The translations under genes were made by a program, and so were the position numbers. Shown piece after piece: positions 16,846 to 24,218 of a DNA stretch of 64,000 nucleotides (positions within the stretch are counted from its first letter, which is position 1; each line of letters opens with the position of its first letter). Source of the stretch: Flavobacterium pallidum (GTDB lineage Bacteria; Bacteroidota; Bacteroidia; Flavobacteriales; Flavobacteriaceae); the NCBI RefSeq assembly GCF_003097535.1, contig NZ_CP029187.1, positions 496,001 through 560,000 on the forward strand, read 5' to 3'. The notes under the pieces were generated by a model, which was given only the letters and a program-made list of their open reading frames with translations, did no database searches and was not told where the DNA came from.

Positions 16846-16975
16846 GGGTCCGCAACAGGGATGGAAGCGGCATCCTTTTCCTGACGAAGGAAGGAAAAGA
16901 TATAGCATTATCGAGTGAAAAGCGTAGCTTTTTAGCGAAGATACCTCGCGCAGCGATGCCCGGCCCGCAGTGGTT
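16846..16975 (+). repeat. Dispersed intergenic repeat, copy C
   Basis: Starts just after the methyltransferase stop: GGGATGGAAGCGGCATCC, then a hairpin (TTTTCCT...AGGAAAA), then GATATAGCATTATCG and a longer trailing part rich in short inverted repeats (GCGTAGCTTTTTAGCG, CCCGGCCCGCAG). The core matches copies A, E and F. Confidence 0.6.
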
Positions 16976-16988
16976 GCCAAAAAAGATT

Positions 16989-17052
16989 GTAAGACTGTAA
17001 GACTTTAAGATTCTTTCCAACTTTCCGACTTTCGGACTTTCTGACTTCCCAA
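16989..17052. repeat. Array of eight in-phase 8-bp degenerate repeats
   Basis: Eight consecutive octamers stand in register: GTAAGACT, GTAAGACT, TTAAGATT, CTTTCCAA, CTTTCCGA, CTTTCGGA, CTTTCTGA, CTTCCCAA. The word changes partway but the 8-bp phase holds. It lies between repeat C and the promoter of the acyl-CoA dehydrogenase. Confidence 0.75.
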
Positions 17053-17073
17053 CTGAAATATCAATCGTTTTCG

Positions 17074-17104
17074 TTGATTACTAAATCCCATTTACTTACT
17101 TTTG
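17074..17104 (+). promoter_or_regulatory. Promoter of the acyl-CoA dehydrogenase gene
   Basis: TTG (17074-17076), 20 bp, then TACTTTTG (17097-17104): a full match to the Bacteroidota vegetative promoter, 23 bp before the ATG. Confidence 0.75.
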
Positions 17105-17127
17105 CACCGATTTAAAATGCAAAAAAA

Positions 17128-18306
17128 ATGAGACCAGACCTTTTCCAGGCACCTGATTATTACAATCTTGACGAATTACTTACTGACGAACATAAATTGG
17201 TGCGCGACGCGGCCCGCGAATGGGTAAAGCGCGAAGTATCGCCAATCATCGAGGACTACGCCCAGAAAGCGGAATTCCCGAACCAAATCATCAAAGGCCT
17301 TGCCGATATCGGTGCTTTCGGCCCATACATTCCTGAAGAATATGGCGGCGCCGGTCTGGACCAGATTTCCTACGGACTGATCATGCAGGAAATTGAAAGA
17401 GGAGACTCGGGCGTACGTTCGACGGCTTCTGTACAGTCTTCGCTGGTGATGTACCCGATCTGGAAATACGGAAACGAAGAGCAACGCAAAAAATATTTAC
17501 CAAAATTAGCTTCCGGGGAATTCATGGGCTGTTTCGGGCTTACGGAACCCGACCACGGCTCGAATCCCGGCGGCATGATTACCAATTTCAAGGATATGGG
17601 CGACCATTATCTTTTGAATGGGGCGAAGATGTGGATTTCAAATGCCCCGTTTGCGAATATTGCTGTAGTTTGGGCAAAAGACGAAACCGGACGCATCCAC
17701 GGATTGGTGGTAGAGCGCGGCATGGAAGGATTTACCACTCCTGAAACGCACAACAAATGGTCGCTTCGTGCTTCAGCGACAGGCGAATTGATTTTCGACA
17801 ATGTTAAAGTTCCTAAAGAAAATTTATTGCCAAACAAGTCAGGATTGGGCGCACCGCTGGGCTGCCTTGATTCAGCCCGTTATGGTATTGCATGGGGCGC
17901 TATCGGCGCGGCGATGGATTGTTATGATACGGCTTTGCGTTATGCCAAAGAGCGTATACAGTTCGACAAACCGATTGCAGGAACACAATTACAGCAGAAA
18001 AAACTGGCTGAAATGATCACTGAAATCACGAAAGCGCAATTGCTTACATGGAGATTGGGTGTTTTAAGGAATGAAGGCCGTGCGACATCGGCTCAGATTT
18101 CGATGGCGAAAAGGAACAATGTGAACATGGCGATCGAAATTGCGCGTGAAGCAAGGCAAATCCTTGGCGGCATGGGAATCACGGGAGAATATTCGATCAT
18201 GAGGCATATGATGAACCTGGAATCGGTGATTACTTATGAGGGTACACACGACATCCACCTGCTGATTACCGGAATGGACATTACCGGAATTGCAGCATTC
18301 AAATAA
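17128..18306 (+). CDS. Acyl-CoA dehydrogenase, glutaryl-CoA dehydrogenase-like
   Basis: A 392-residue FAD flavoenzyme. Glutaryl-CoA dehydrogenase oxidises and decarboxylates glutaryl-CoA to crotonyl-CoA in lysine and tryptophan breakdown. Seen: MGCFGLTEPDHGSNPGG (FAD-binding signature), KMWISNAPFANIAVVWAK, ARYGIAWGAIGAA, and the C-terminal ILGGMGITGEYSIMRHMMN followed by YEGTHDIH, where the Glu is the catalytic base. The RGDSGVRS segment resembles the glutarate-binding Arg region of GCDH. Substrate choice is inferred. Strong promoter and terminator make it a single-gene unit. Confidence 0.9.
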   Translation: MRPDLFQAPDYYNLDELLTDEHKLVRDAAREWVKREVSPIIEDYAQKAEFPNQIIKGLADIGAFGPYIPEEYGGAGLDQISYGLIMQEIERGDSGVRSTASVQSSLVMYPIWKYGNEEQRKKYLPKLASGEFMGCFGLTEPDHGSNPGGMITNFKDMGDHYLLNGAKMWISNAPFANIAVVWAKDETGRIHGLVVERGMEGFTTPETHNKWSLRASATGELIFDNVKVPKENLLPNKSGLGAPLGCLDSARYGIAWGAIGAAMDCYDTALRYAKERIQFDKPIAGTQLQQKKLAEMITEITKAQLLTWRLGVLRNEGRATSAQISMAKRNNVNMAIEIAREARQILGGMGITGEYSIMRHMMNLESVITYEGTHDIHLLITGMDITGIAAFK

Positions 18307-18313
18307 AAAACCC

Positions 18314-18341
18314 AAGCCCTTCACCTGAAGGGCTTTTTTTT
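18314..18341 (+). terminator. Terminator of the acyl-CoA dehydrogenase gene
   Basis: A perfect 10-bp stem (AAGCCCTTCA / TGAAGGGCTT) with a 2-base gap, followed by seven or more T. Confidence 0.92.
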
Positions 18342-18387
18342 GCAAACTATAATGGGGTGCAATGCGTAAATATGTTAAAACCATATC

Positions 18388-19107
18388 ATGAAAGCCATCA
18401 CAAACAGCGCATTATCCTTACTATTATTCTTTACTATTTCATGCAACAGCAATGATGACAATAATGAAGCAACAAATCCATTGCCAACTGACCCTGAAAC
18501 CCGTGAGATTAAATACCTTGCATTAGGCGACAGTTACACTATAGGTCAAAGCGTTTGCGAAACCTGCCGCTTTCCAGAGCAATTAAAAGCGGCATTGTCC
18601 ACACAAATTGAAGCCGATTATACGCTTAAAATCGTAGCGCAGACGGGTTGGACCACAACCAATCTTAAGAATGCCATCGCAGCCCAAAATCCATCACATG
18701 ATTATGATTTGGTGACCTTGCTCATCGGCGTGAACAATCAATACCAGGGAATGCCTTTTGAAACATACGAGCAGGAGTTTCCGGAATTGGTCAATACTGC
18801 CATTATGCTGGCAAAAGGAGACAAGCAACATGTGATTATCGTTTCCATTCCTGATTATGCCTATACCCCTTTCGGGCAAAGCACCGGGGATCCGGGACAG
18901 ATTTCTTACGAAATCGATAGGTATAATAATTTCGCCTTAAATTATGCTACGGCAAACGGGATTCAGTTTGTGAACATTACTGACATCACTAGGGAAGGCA
19001 TTTTCAACCCGGAATTGGTCACTTCTGATGGCCTCCATCCTTCGCAAAGTGCTTACGCTAAATTCGTTGAACGATTGTTGCCGAAAGCCACATCTATTCT
19101 GGAATAA
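18388..19107 (+). CDS. SGNH/GDSL-type hydrolase lipoprotein
   Basis: A 239-residue predicted esterase or lipase of the SGNH superfamily. The signal MKAITNSALSLLLFFTISC ends at a lipobox Cys, followed by NSNDDNNE, an Asp-rich start like the export signal of surface lipoproteins in this phylum. Block I is YLALGDSYTIG (catalytic Ser), block III has LLIGVNNQY (Asn), and block V is DGLHPS (Asp and His). So the catalytic residues are complete and the enzyme should act at the cell surface or in the periplasm. Its substrate is unknown. Confidence 0.88.
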   Translation: MKAITNSALSLLLFFTISCNSNDDNNEATNPLPTDPETREIKYLALGDSYTIGQSVCETCRFPEQLKAALSTQIEADYTLKIVAQTGWTTTNLKNAIAAQNPSHDYDLVTLLIGVNNQYQGMPFETYEQEFPELVNTAIMLAKGDKQHVIIVSIPDYAYTPFGQSTGDPGQISYEIDRYNNFALNYATANGIQFVNITDITREGIFNPELVTSDGLHPSQSAYAKFVERLLPKATSILE

Positions 19108-19162
19108 TCGATTTAACCTCAGGAAAAATCGTTTTCGCCTATATTTTTTTTAGCAATAAAAA

Positions 19163-19240
19163 AACCACCATATGTTTGTCAGGTAATCAGGAACATACTT
19201 ACAGATATGTACTGACAACCGCCCCAAATACGGTTAATAA
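19163..19240. other. Structured intergenic segment with two hairpins
   Basis: No gene lies between the convergent stops at 19107 and 19321. A long imperfect hairpin (TTGTCAG 19176-19182 with CTGACAA 19212-19218; inner ACATA 19193-19197 with TATGT 19206-19210) abuts a second one (AACCG 19217-19221 with CGGTT 19231-19235). On the minus strand a T-run follows near 19160. It could be a small RNA or a complex terminator; I do not recognise it. Confidence 0.35.
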
Positions 19241-19267
19241 TTTTTATAGTAGTTTGTTTATATTTAG

Positions 19268-19308
19268 AAAAACTTCGGAATTCCCCTTTCCGGGGTTTTT
19301 CTTTTTTA
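19268..19308. terminator. Bidirectional terminator between convergent genes
   Basis: AAAAAC-CGGAA / TTCCG-GTTTTT with small internal bulges gives T-runs on both strands, serving the hydrolase (+) and ferredoxin (-) transcripts. Confidence 0.7.
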
Positions 19309-19320
19309 GGCCCCTCTGAA

Positions 19321-19650
19321 TTAATATTCCGGTGCGAGTTCCAGTTCAAGTCCGTCTAATTCCCGGGTAATCTGGATCTGGCAACCCAATCGGCTGGTGT
19401 CTTTCACATAAAACGCTTCAGAAAGCATCGCATCTTCTTCGTCACTTTTTTCAGGCAGCGCCACATCATTTAACACATAACATTGGCATGAAGCGCACAT
19501 GGCCATTCCGCCGCAAACACCGATAGTACCTTCAGGTGCGAGTTCATAAGCTTTACACAATTCCATGATGTTCATCGCCATGTCTGTTGGCGCCTGCACT
19601 TCGTGCACCTGCCCTTCGCGATCGGTGATTTTTATGATGATGTCTGACAT
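19321..19650 (-). CDS. 2Fe-2S ferredoxin, adrenodoxin type
   Basis: A 109-residue electron carrier. Cys46, Cys52, Cys55 and Cys90 form the C-x5-C-x2-C ... C pattern of vertebrate/ISC-type [2Fe-2S] ferredoxins (GVCGGMAMCASCQC, then LGCQIQI). Cys57 is an extra cysteine. It lies one base after the diiron gene and behind a flavin reductase, so it probably carries electrons from that reductase to the diiron protein or to Fe-S assembly. It is last in the minus-strand cluster. Confidence 0.9.
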   Translation of the reverse strand: MSDIIIKITDREGQVHEVQAPTDMAMNIMELCKAYELAPEGTIGVCGGMAMCASCQCYVLNDVALPEKSDEEDAMLSEAFYVKDTSRLGCQIQITRELDGLELELAPEY

Positions 19651-19651
19651 G

Positions 19652-20215
19652 TTACTCTTTTTTGCAGTAATGATCTGAATTTTCTACCGGGTATTTTTTA
19701 TCAAGGTCGATGTTGTTGAAACTGTTGTTCCCCCATGAAAAATATTTCTCGTAATAAGGCAGGAATTTATTGGTTTTTATTTTCTCAAGGAAATAAACTT
19801 CATGCTCTTTTTCCTTCATGCCCATATCATAAAGCATCTGGTCGTATTTCGTGATGCCGAGGGAATTGAAATACTGTTTCATCCGAAAGTACTCGCAAAC
19901 ATTTCCGCTTTCGAGCCTTCCGGCAAAATAAAAAGGCATAAACCAGCCAATGATATAACAGCTGCCTGAAATGACTTTCCCGATGACATGAAATTTTAAT
20001 TCATACCATCCCGAAATTTTTATGCCGTAATCATTCATAATCTGCAGCACTTCTTGCCTGTGAAACCACTCATCGCGTTCAATCTGGCGGATTTCATTCT
20101 TCTCTGAAATGTCCTTTACCGAACCCGCATGCCCCTTGTAAGCGAAGGCTGCGGCTTTTTCAGCGGAATACGCTTTTTTAAGCAGATCAATTAATTTCGG
20201 ATGATTAAGCTGCAT
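19652..20215 (-). CDS. Coq7/ferritin-like diiron protein
   Basis: A 187-residue four-helix protein with a diiron-site pattern: Glu19 (SAEKAAAF), Glu49-x2-His52 (ERDEWFHRQ), Glu102 or Glu108, and Glu135-x2-His138 (KEKEHEVYF). Two ExxH motifs are the mark of the Coq7/ferritin-like family; Coq7 hydroxylates demethoxyubiquinone. Bacteroidota make menaquinone, not ubiquinone, so the substrate must differ. A hydrophobic stretch (IIGWFMPFYF, residues 88-97) suggests membrane contact. It sits between a flavin reductase and a ferredoxin with no gap, implying a three-part oxygenase or oxidase. Confidence 0.8.
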   Translation of the reverse strand: MQLNHPKLIDLLKKAYSAEKAAAFAYKGHAGSVKDISEKNEIRQIERDEWFHRQEVLQIMNDYGIKISGWYELKFHVIGKVISGSCYIIGWFMPFYFAGRLESGNVCEYFRMKQYFNSLGITKYDQMLYDMGMKEKEHEVYFLEKIKTNKFLPYYEKYFSWGNNSFNNIDLDKKYPVENSDHYCKKE

Positions 20216-21268
20216 TTAGTCAATTGATTTCACAACGGCCTTCTCCGCTTCTTTACGGGTTCCGTCAAAACCATCCACACCGGAAACCGTGGTGTATTTC
20301 ATCACATATTTCTTGCCAGGATTCAGGCGTTGGTACACGCTTTGGCACATCAATGTCGCTTCATGGAAACCACAAAGAATCAGCTTCAGTTTTCCAGGAT
20401 AGATATTGACATCGCCAATGGCGTAAATGCCCGGGATGTTGGTTTGGTAATCCAAAGCGTTGTCGACTTTAATCGCATTTTTCTCGATTTCCAATCCCCA
20501 GTTTGCGATGGGACCGAGTTTTGGTGACAATCCAAACAGCGGAATAAAATAATCAGTTTCAATCTTGCGGTGTGCACCATTTTCATCGATATCCAAAGCC
20601 TCAAGCCTTTCTGCGCCGTGTAATCCGGTAACTTCAGCGGGCGTAATCAATTTGATTTTTCCTTCATTTTTGAGTTCCTGCACTTTGTCGACAGAATCCA
20701 AAGCGCCACGGAATTCATTCCTTCTGTGGATCAAAGTTACTTCCGAAGCGATATTGGACAGGAAAATACTCCAATCCAATGCAGAGTCGCCGCCACCTGC
20801 AATCACGACACGCTTGTCACGGAATTTTTCCGGATTCTTGATGAAGTATCTCACGCCTTTGTCTTCGTAAAACTCGATGTCTTCAATCAAAGGTTTCCTC
20901 GGTTCGAAACTTCCGAGCCCACCTGCAATGGCTACGGCATTGGCGTGGTGCTTTTTGCCTTTGTCGGTCGTGACGATAAAAGTGCCGTCTTCGAGTTTTT
21001 CTATTGTTTCGGCGCGTTCACCCAAAGTAAATCCGGGTTGGAACTGCTTGATCTGTTCCATAAGGTTATCAACCAGATCGCCCGCCAACACTTCCGGGAA
21101 ACCGGGAATGTCGAAAATCGGCTTTTTCGGATACAGTTCAGCGAGTTGCCCGCCGGGTTGCGGCAACGCATCGATGATATGGCAGTGGAGTTTAAGCAGT
21201 CCCGCTTCGAATACGGCAAAAAGTCCCGTAGGGCCTGCTCCTATGATGAGTATGTCTGTTTTAATCAT
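20216..21268 (-). CDS. NAD(P)H:ferredoxin/flavodoxin reductase-like flavoprotein
   Basis: A 350-residue FAD/NAD(P) oxidoreductase of the thioredoxin-reductase-like ferredoxin-NADP+ reductase group. Seen: N-terminal FAD site ILIIGAGPTGLFAVFEAG, central NAD(P) site VVIAGGGDSALDWSIFL followed by LIHRRNEFRG (Arg pair suggests NADPH), and the C-terminal GIYAIGDV. The CxxC of real thioredoxin reductase is absent (the centre is GGLGSF), so it is not TrxB. Placed before the diiron and ferredoxin genes it is the likely entry point for electrons. Confidence 0.9.
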   Translation of the reverse strand: MIKTDILIIGAGPTGLFAVFEAGLLKLHCHIIDALPQPGGQLAELYPKKPIFDIPGFPEVLAGDLVDNLMEQIKQFQPGFTLGERAETIEKLEDGTFIVTTDKGKKHHANAVAIAGGLGSFEPRKPLIEDIEFYEDKGVRYFIKNPEKFRDKRVVIAGGGDSALDWSIFLSNIASEVTLIHRRNEFRGALDSVDKVQELKNEGKIKLITPAEVTGLHGAERLEALDIDENGAHRKIETDYFIPLFGLSPKLGPIANWGLEIEKNAIKVDNALDYQTNIPGIYAIGDVNIYPGKLKLILCGFHEATLMCQSVYQRLNPGKKYVMKYTTVSGVDGFDGTRKEAEKAVVKSID

Positions 21269-21272
21269 TTTA

Positions 21273-21300
21273 GTTGAAAGTTGAAAGTCGAAAGCTGAAA
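21273..21300. repeat. Four in-phase heptamers upstream of the reductase gene
   Basis: GTTGAAA, GTTGAAA, GTCGAAA, GCTGAAA stand head to tail just outside the reductase start, followed by the complementary word TTTCGAC at about 21311. Same style as the octamer arrays at 16989, 21723 and 27720. Confidence 0.7.
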
Positions 21301-21334
21301 GAGGACCGGCTTTCGACTTTGGACTGGTTTTGCG

Positions 21335-21453
21335 TTAGGGATTGAAGTGGAAATCCTTTTTGGATTATCCGTAGCGCAGCGAAGGAAAATCTTCATGAAG
21401 CGCAGCGGAATGCAAAAAGATTGCAACAAAAAGCCCGGCCGGAGGCAACGCCC
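21335..21453 (+). repeat. Dispersed intergenic repeat, copy D (divergent)
   Basis: TTAGGGATTGAAGTGGAAAT then CCTTTTT, an interior with GCGCAGCGAAGGAA and its variant GAAGCGCAGCGGAA, then AAAAAGATTGCAAC and GCCCGGCCGG. It is the most diverged copy and lies between two minus-strand genes while itself reading plus. It separates nifU from the reductase gene, so these may be two transcripts. Confidence 0.55.
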
Positions 21454-21460
21454 GAATTAA

Positions 21461-21700
21461 TTAAGCTATATTCCTTACCGTCTCGATCTGCGGCGCGAAT
21501 TTCTTGATGGTTGTTTCTACACCGGCCTTCAAAGTCATTTGGTTGACGCTGCACGCGGTACAGGCTCCTTCAAGGCGCACGGTGACGTGTTTGTCGTCTT
21601 CGATACCGATGAGCTTGATGTCGCCGCCATCTGAATTCAGGAACGGACGGATTTCTTCAAGGGCTTTTTCGACGGTTAGGGTAAGTTCTTCTGTTGTCAT
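21461..21700 (-). CDS. NifU C-terminal domain (Nfu-type) Fe-S carrier
   Basis: A 79-residue stand-alone Nfu domain: LEEIRPFLNSDGGDIKLIGI then GACTACSVNQMTLK, where the CxxC binds a [4Fe-4S] cluster shared between two subunits. It carries clusters to target proteins. It lies about 80 bp downstream of mrp, another Fe-S carrier, and ahead of the reductase-diiron-ferredoxin genes. The ATG is at 21698-21700 and the length is normal. Confidence 0.93.
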   Translation of the reverse strand: MTTEELTLTVEKALEEIRPFLNSDGGDIKLIGIEDDKHVTVRLEGACTACSVNQMTLKAGVETTIKKFAPQIETVRNIA

Positions 21701-21722
21701 TATTTCTAATTTTATTTGGATC

Positions 21723-21777
21723 GTAAGATTTTAAGACCGTAAGACTACACGTTTGTCTTAGAATCTTATAGTCCTAC
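21723..21777. repeat. Palindromic octamer array between mrp and nifU
   Basis: Left half: GTAAGATT, TTAAGACC, GTAAGACT (21723-21746). Right half is the reverse complement style: TGTCTTAG, AATCTTAT, AGTCCTAC (21754-21777). Together they could fold into a cruciform or RNA hairpin. The words match the array at 16989. Confidence 0.65.
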
Positions 21778-21780
21778 AAT

Positions 21781-22917
21781 CTATTTTTTCACTGCCGAAC
21801 ATCCCGCCATCGTCGTAATCTTAATGGCTTCGGTTGCGGGAAGGTTTTCGTTGCGGTTTACTGTTTCCTGGACGACATTCCGGGTGATTTCCTCGAAAAT
21901 GGTTTCGACCACCGAGGCGGTTTGCAATGCGCCCGGCCTGCCGTAATCCCCGGCTTCGCGGATAGACTGTACAAGTGGCACTTCACCAAGGAACGGTACG
22001 CTTAAATCTTCTGCAAGGTTTTTCGCACCTTCCTGCCCGAAAATATAATATTTATTGTCTGGCAGTTCTTCCGGTGTGAAATAGGCCATATTTTCAATAA
22101 TGCCCAAAACAGGCACTTTGATGCTGTCTGAAAGGAACATGGAAACCCCTTTTTTAGCGTCGGCCAAAGCTACTGCCTGCGGTGTGCTCACGACAACGGC
22201 TCCGGTAATCGGCAGCGATTGCATGATCGACAAGTGGATGTCTCCGGTTCCCGGCGGAAGATCGATCAGCATGAAGTCGAGTTCACCCCAATCAGCATCA
22301 AAAATCATCTGGTTCAGGGCTTTTGAAGCCATAGGCCCGCGCCATATTACGGCCTGGCTTGGTGCGGTGAAGAATCCGATGGAAAGGATTTTTACACCAT
22401 AACTTTCAATCGGTTTCATTTTGGATTTGCCGTCAACGGTGACTGAAACCGGTTTTGCGGATTCGACATCGAACATGATCGGCATCGAAGGTCCGTAAAT
22501 ATCGGCATCGAGCACGCCGACTTTAAAACCCATATTGGCTAAAGTCACCGCTAAATTCGCCGTGACAGTCGATTTCCCCACACCGCCCTTTCCTGAGGCC
22601 ACCGCAATGATATTGCTGATCCCGGGAATGGCTTTGCCTTTAATTTCGTTGCCTTCCGCTTTTTCAGGAGCTTCGACCTTGATGTTGATTTTTATTTTCG
22701 CTTCCGCAGATATTTTCTCGAGTATCGTTTTACGGATGTCGTCTTCAGCGCGTTTTTTGATATGCATCGCCGGAGCGTGCAGTACGACATCGACGACAAC
22801 CTCATCGCCGAAAGTGAGTACGTTTGCAATGGCACCGCTTTCGACCATATTTTTACCTTCACCCGCCACCGTAATGGTTTCAAGGGCTTTGAGGATTTCT
22901 TTCCTGTCTAGTTTCAT
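21781..22917 (-). CDS. mrp: Mrp/NBP35-type Fe-S carrier ATPase
   Basis: A 378-residue P-loop ATPase. It has an N-terminal MIP18/DUF59-like domain (residues 1-90) and then ASGKGGVGKSTVTANLAVTL (deviant Walker A), VLDADIYGPSMP and LIDLPPGTGD. Mrp proteins pass Fe-S clusters to apo-enzymes. The ATG at 22917 fits the domain start (MKLDRKEILKAL). Oddity: where many Mrp proteins have a CPxC motif after ENM, this one reads MAYFTPEELP, so that cysteine pair is missing; the form seems common in flavobacteria. nifU follows. Confidence 0.93.
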   Translation of the reverse strand: MKLDRKEILKALETITVAGEGKNMVESGAIANVLTFGDEVVVDVVLHAPAMHIKKRAEDDIRKTILEKISAEAKIKINIKVEAPEKAEGNEIKGKAIPGISNIIAVASGKGGVGKSTVTANLAVTLANMGFKVGVLDADIYGPSMPIMFDVESAKPVSVTVDGKSKMKPIESYGVKILSIGFFTAPSQAVIWRGPMASKALNQMIFDADWGELDFMLIDLPPGTGDIHLSIMQSLPITGAVVVSTPQAVALADAKKGVSMFLSDSIKVPVLGIIENMAYFTPEELPDNKYYIFGQEGAKNLAEDLSVPFLGEVPLVQSIREAGDYGRPGALQTASVVETIFEEITRNVVQETVNRNENLPATEAIKITTMAGCSAVKK

Positions 22918-23003
22918 AGTTTTTGCTGTCTTATTAAGACTAAATTCAGATTGCAAAGATAGTTGGAAAAGTTGTGATTGTAAAGGAATTGGATTGGATT
23001 TGT

Positions 23004-23873
23004 CTATGGCTTATTGCATTTCTGCGGGAGATTATTAAGGAACATACGCGCTTTATGAAATTCAAAATATTCAGCATCGGGTCTTGTTCTATTCTCCAGA
23101 TAGGAGCCGATAAAATCCTGATTGAATTGCGAATGGTTGATATGTCCGGTGATTTCATTGGAATAGTATACATCATTTCCGCTTTTCATCTTAACCCTGA
23201 TTTTGGTTTTAAAATCTCCTGAGTATTTAATGACCGAAGCTCCAATGTAATGTCTGGGTAATAGCTTGTAATGCAAATTTATTGGTATGCAGCCACCACC
23301 ATCATCTGACCATTGAAAATCAATGGGCTTCCATTTGCCATCACTATCAAGCGCTTCCTGTATCATTTGGAAATGCATAAAATTTCCCTCGCTGACGTAA
23401 GCTGTCTGCTGCGACGGGTTGAAGATCAAGACCGGATAAGACGAAATGTATTTTTGCTTTTGGAATTTCTCGCGTTCAAAATAAGCTTTGATCAAGGGTG
23501 CTGCAGCCTTGCCGTCGAATGGCCTCGTGTCCCACGGAATTCGGAATGGGAAAGGCATCCGTTCATACACGTATCCTTTGACGAACAAATGGTAGGTCGT
23601 ATCGATAATAACCTTTAGGTCATACCTTGGCAAAACCGTATCCCACGGAAAATTCCGGATGCCGATTTCACGTTCAGAATATCGGCTTGCCATGGCGGTG
23701 TCACCTGTAAAGTTGGCATTCAAAAATTGCGGATCGCTGCGAAGCATTATTTTGGAATTGATCGCAGTGGCCTTATATATTTTTGGAGTTATCAGTCGTG
23801 GTAAATGATCCCCCTTTTTTTTTTGACAGGAGAAAAACACCAAAACCATGAAAAGGAAGAGTAACTTTCTCAT
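23004..23873 (-). CDS. Hypothetical lipoprotein
   Basis: A 289-residue protein with the signal MRKLLFLFMVLVFFSC, lipidated Cys followed by QKKKGDH. The ATG at 23873 is preferred to an upstream GTG. The mature part is rich in Tyr, Trp and Pro (RNFPWDTVLPRYDL, FRIPWDTRPF) with a WSDDGGGCIPINLHY stretch; I recognise no domain. The basic residues after the Cys do not look like a surface-export signal, so it probably faces the periplasm. Confidence 0.72.
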   Translation of the reverse strand: MRKLLFLFMVLVFFSCQKKKGDHLPRLITPKIYKATAINSKIMLRSDPQFLNANFTGDTAMASRYSEREIGIRNFPWDTVLPRYDLKVIIDTTYHLFVKGYVYERMPFPFRIPWDTRPFDGKAAAPLIKAYFEREKFQKQKYISSYPVLIFNPSQQTAYVSEGNFMHFQMIQEALDSDGKWKPIDFQWSDDGGGCIPINLHYKLLPRHYIGASVIKYSGDFKTKIRVKMKSGNDVYYSNEITGHINHSQFNQDFIGSYLENRTRPDAEYFEFHKARMFLNNLPQKCNKP

Positions 23874-23897
23874 CTCCACACTGTATATTGCAACTGC

Positions 23898-24218
23898 CTA
23901 CTGCACCTCAGGTTTCCACAAATATTTCTCAAAATCAACAATCTGGTTATCCTCGACTTCAACGCCTTCACTTTCCAAAAGCTGCTGCATGAGATTCGTC
24001 CCGTCAAAATGATGTTTTCCGGTAAGCAGGCCAACACGGTTTACCACGCGATGTGCCGGCACATCCTCAGGGCAATTGTTCATCGCCCAGCCCACCATCC
24101 GGGCGGAACGCCCGCTGCCGATGGCCTTTGCGATGGCGCCATACGAGGTCACTTTCCCGTACGGGATCTGCCTGGCGACGGCATAGACTTTGTCAAAAAA
24201 ATTATCGTCCGCGGCCAT
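23898..24218 (-). CDS. Alkyltransferase-like protein (MGMT fold without the catalytic Cys)
   Basis: A 106-residue DNA-binding protein with the fold of the C-terminal domain of O6-alkylguanine methyltransferase. The helix-turn-helix is seen in GKVTSYGAIAKAIGSGRSARMVG with the Arg finger. The reactive motif PCHRV is PAHRV here (residues 54-58), so it cannot accept an alkyl group. ATL proteins bind O6-alkylguanine and hand the lesion to nucleotide excision repair. It overlaps the LysE-type gene by one base. Confidence 0.9.
   Translation of the reverse strand: MAADDNFFDKVYAVARQIPYGKVTSYGAIAKAIGSGRSARMVGWAMNNCPEDVPAHRVVNRVGLLTGKHHFDGTNLMQQLLESEGVEVEDNQIVDFEKYLWKPEVQ

Noticed and set aside
16989..17052. 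CRISPR-like array
   Set aside because: Repeats are 8 bp with no spacers, so this cannot be a CRISPR array; no cas genes are present.
20726..21284. Plus-strand open frames over the flavin reductase gene
   Set aside because: Two overlapping frames with no motif; the minus strand carries clear FAD and NADPH sites.
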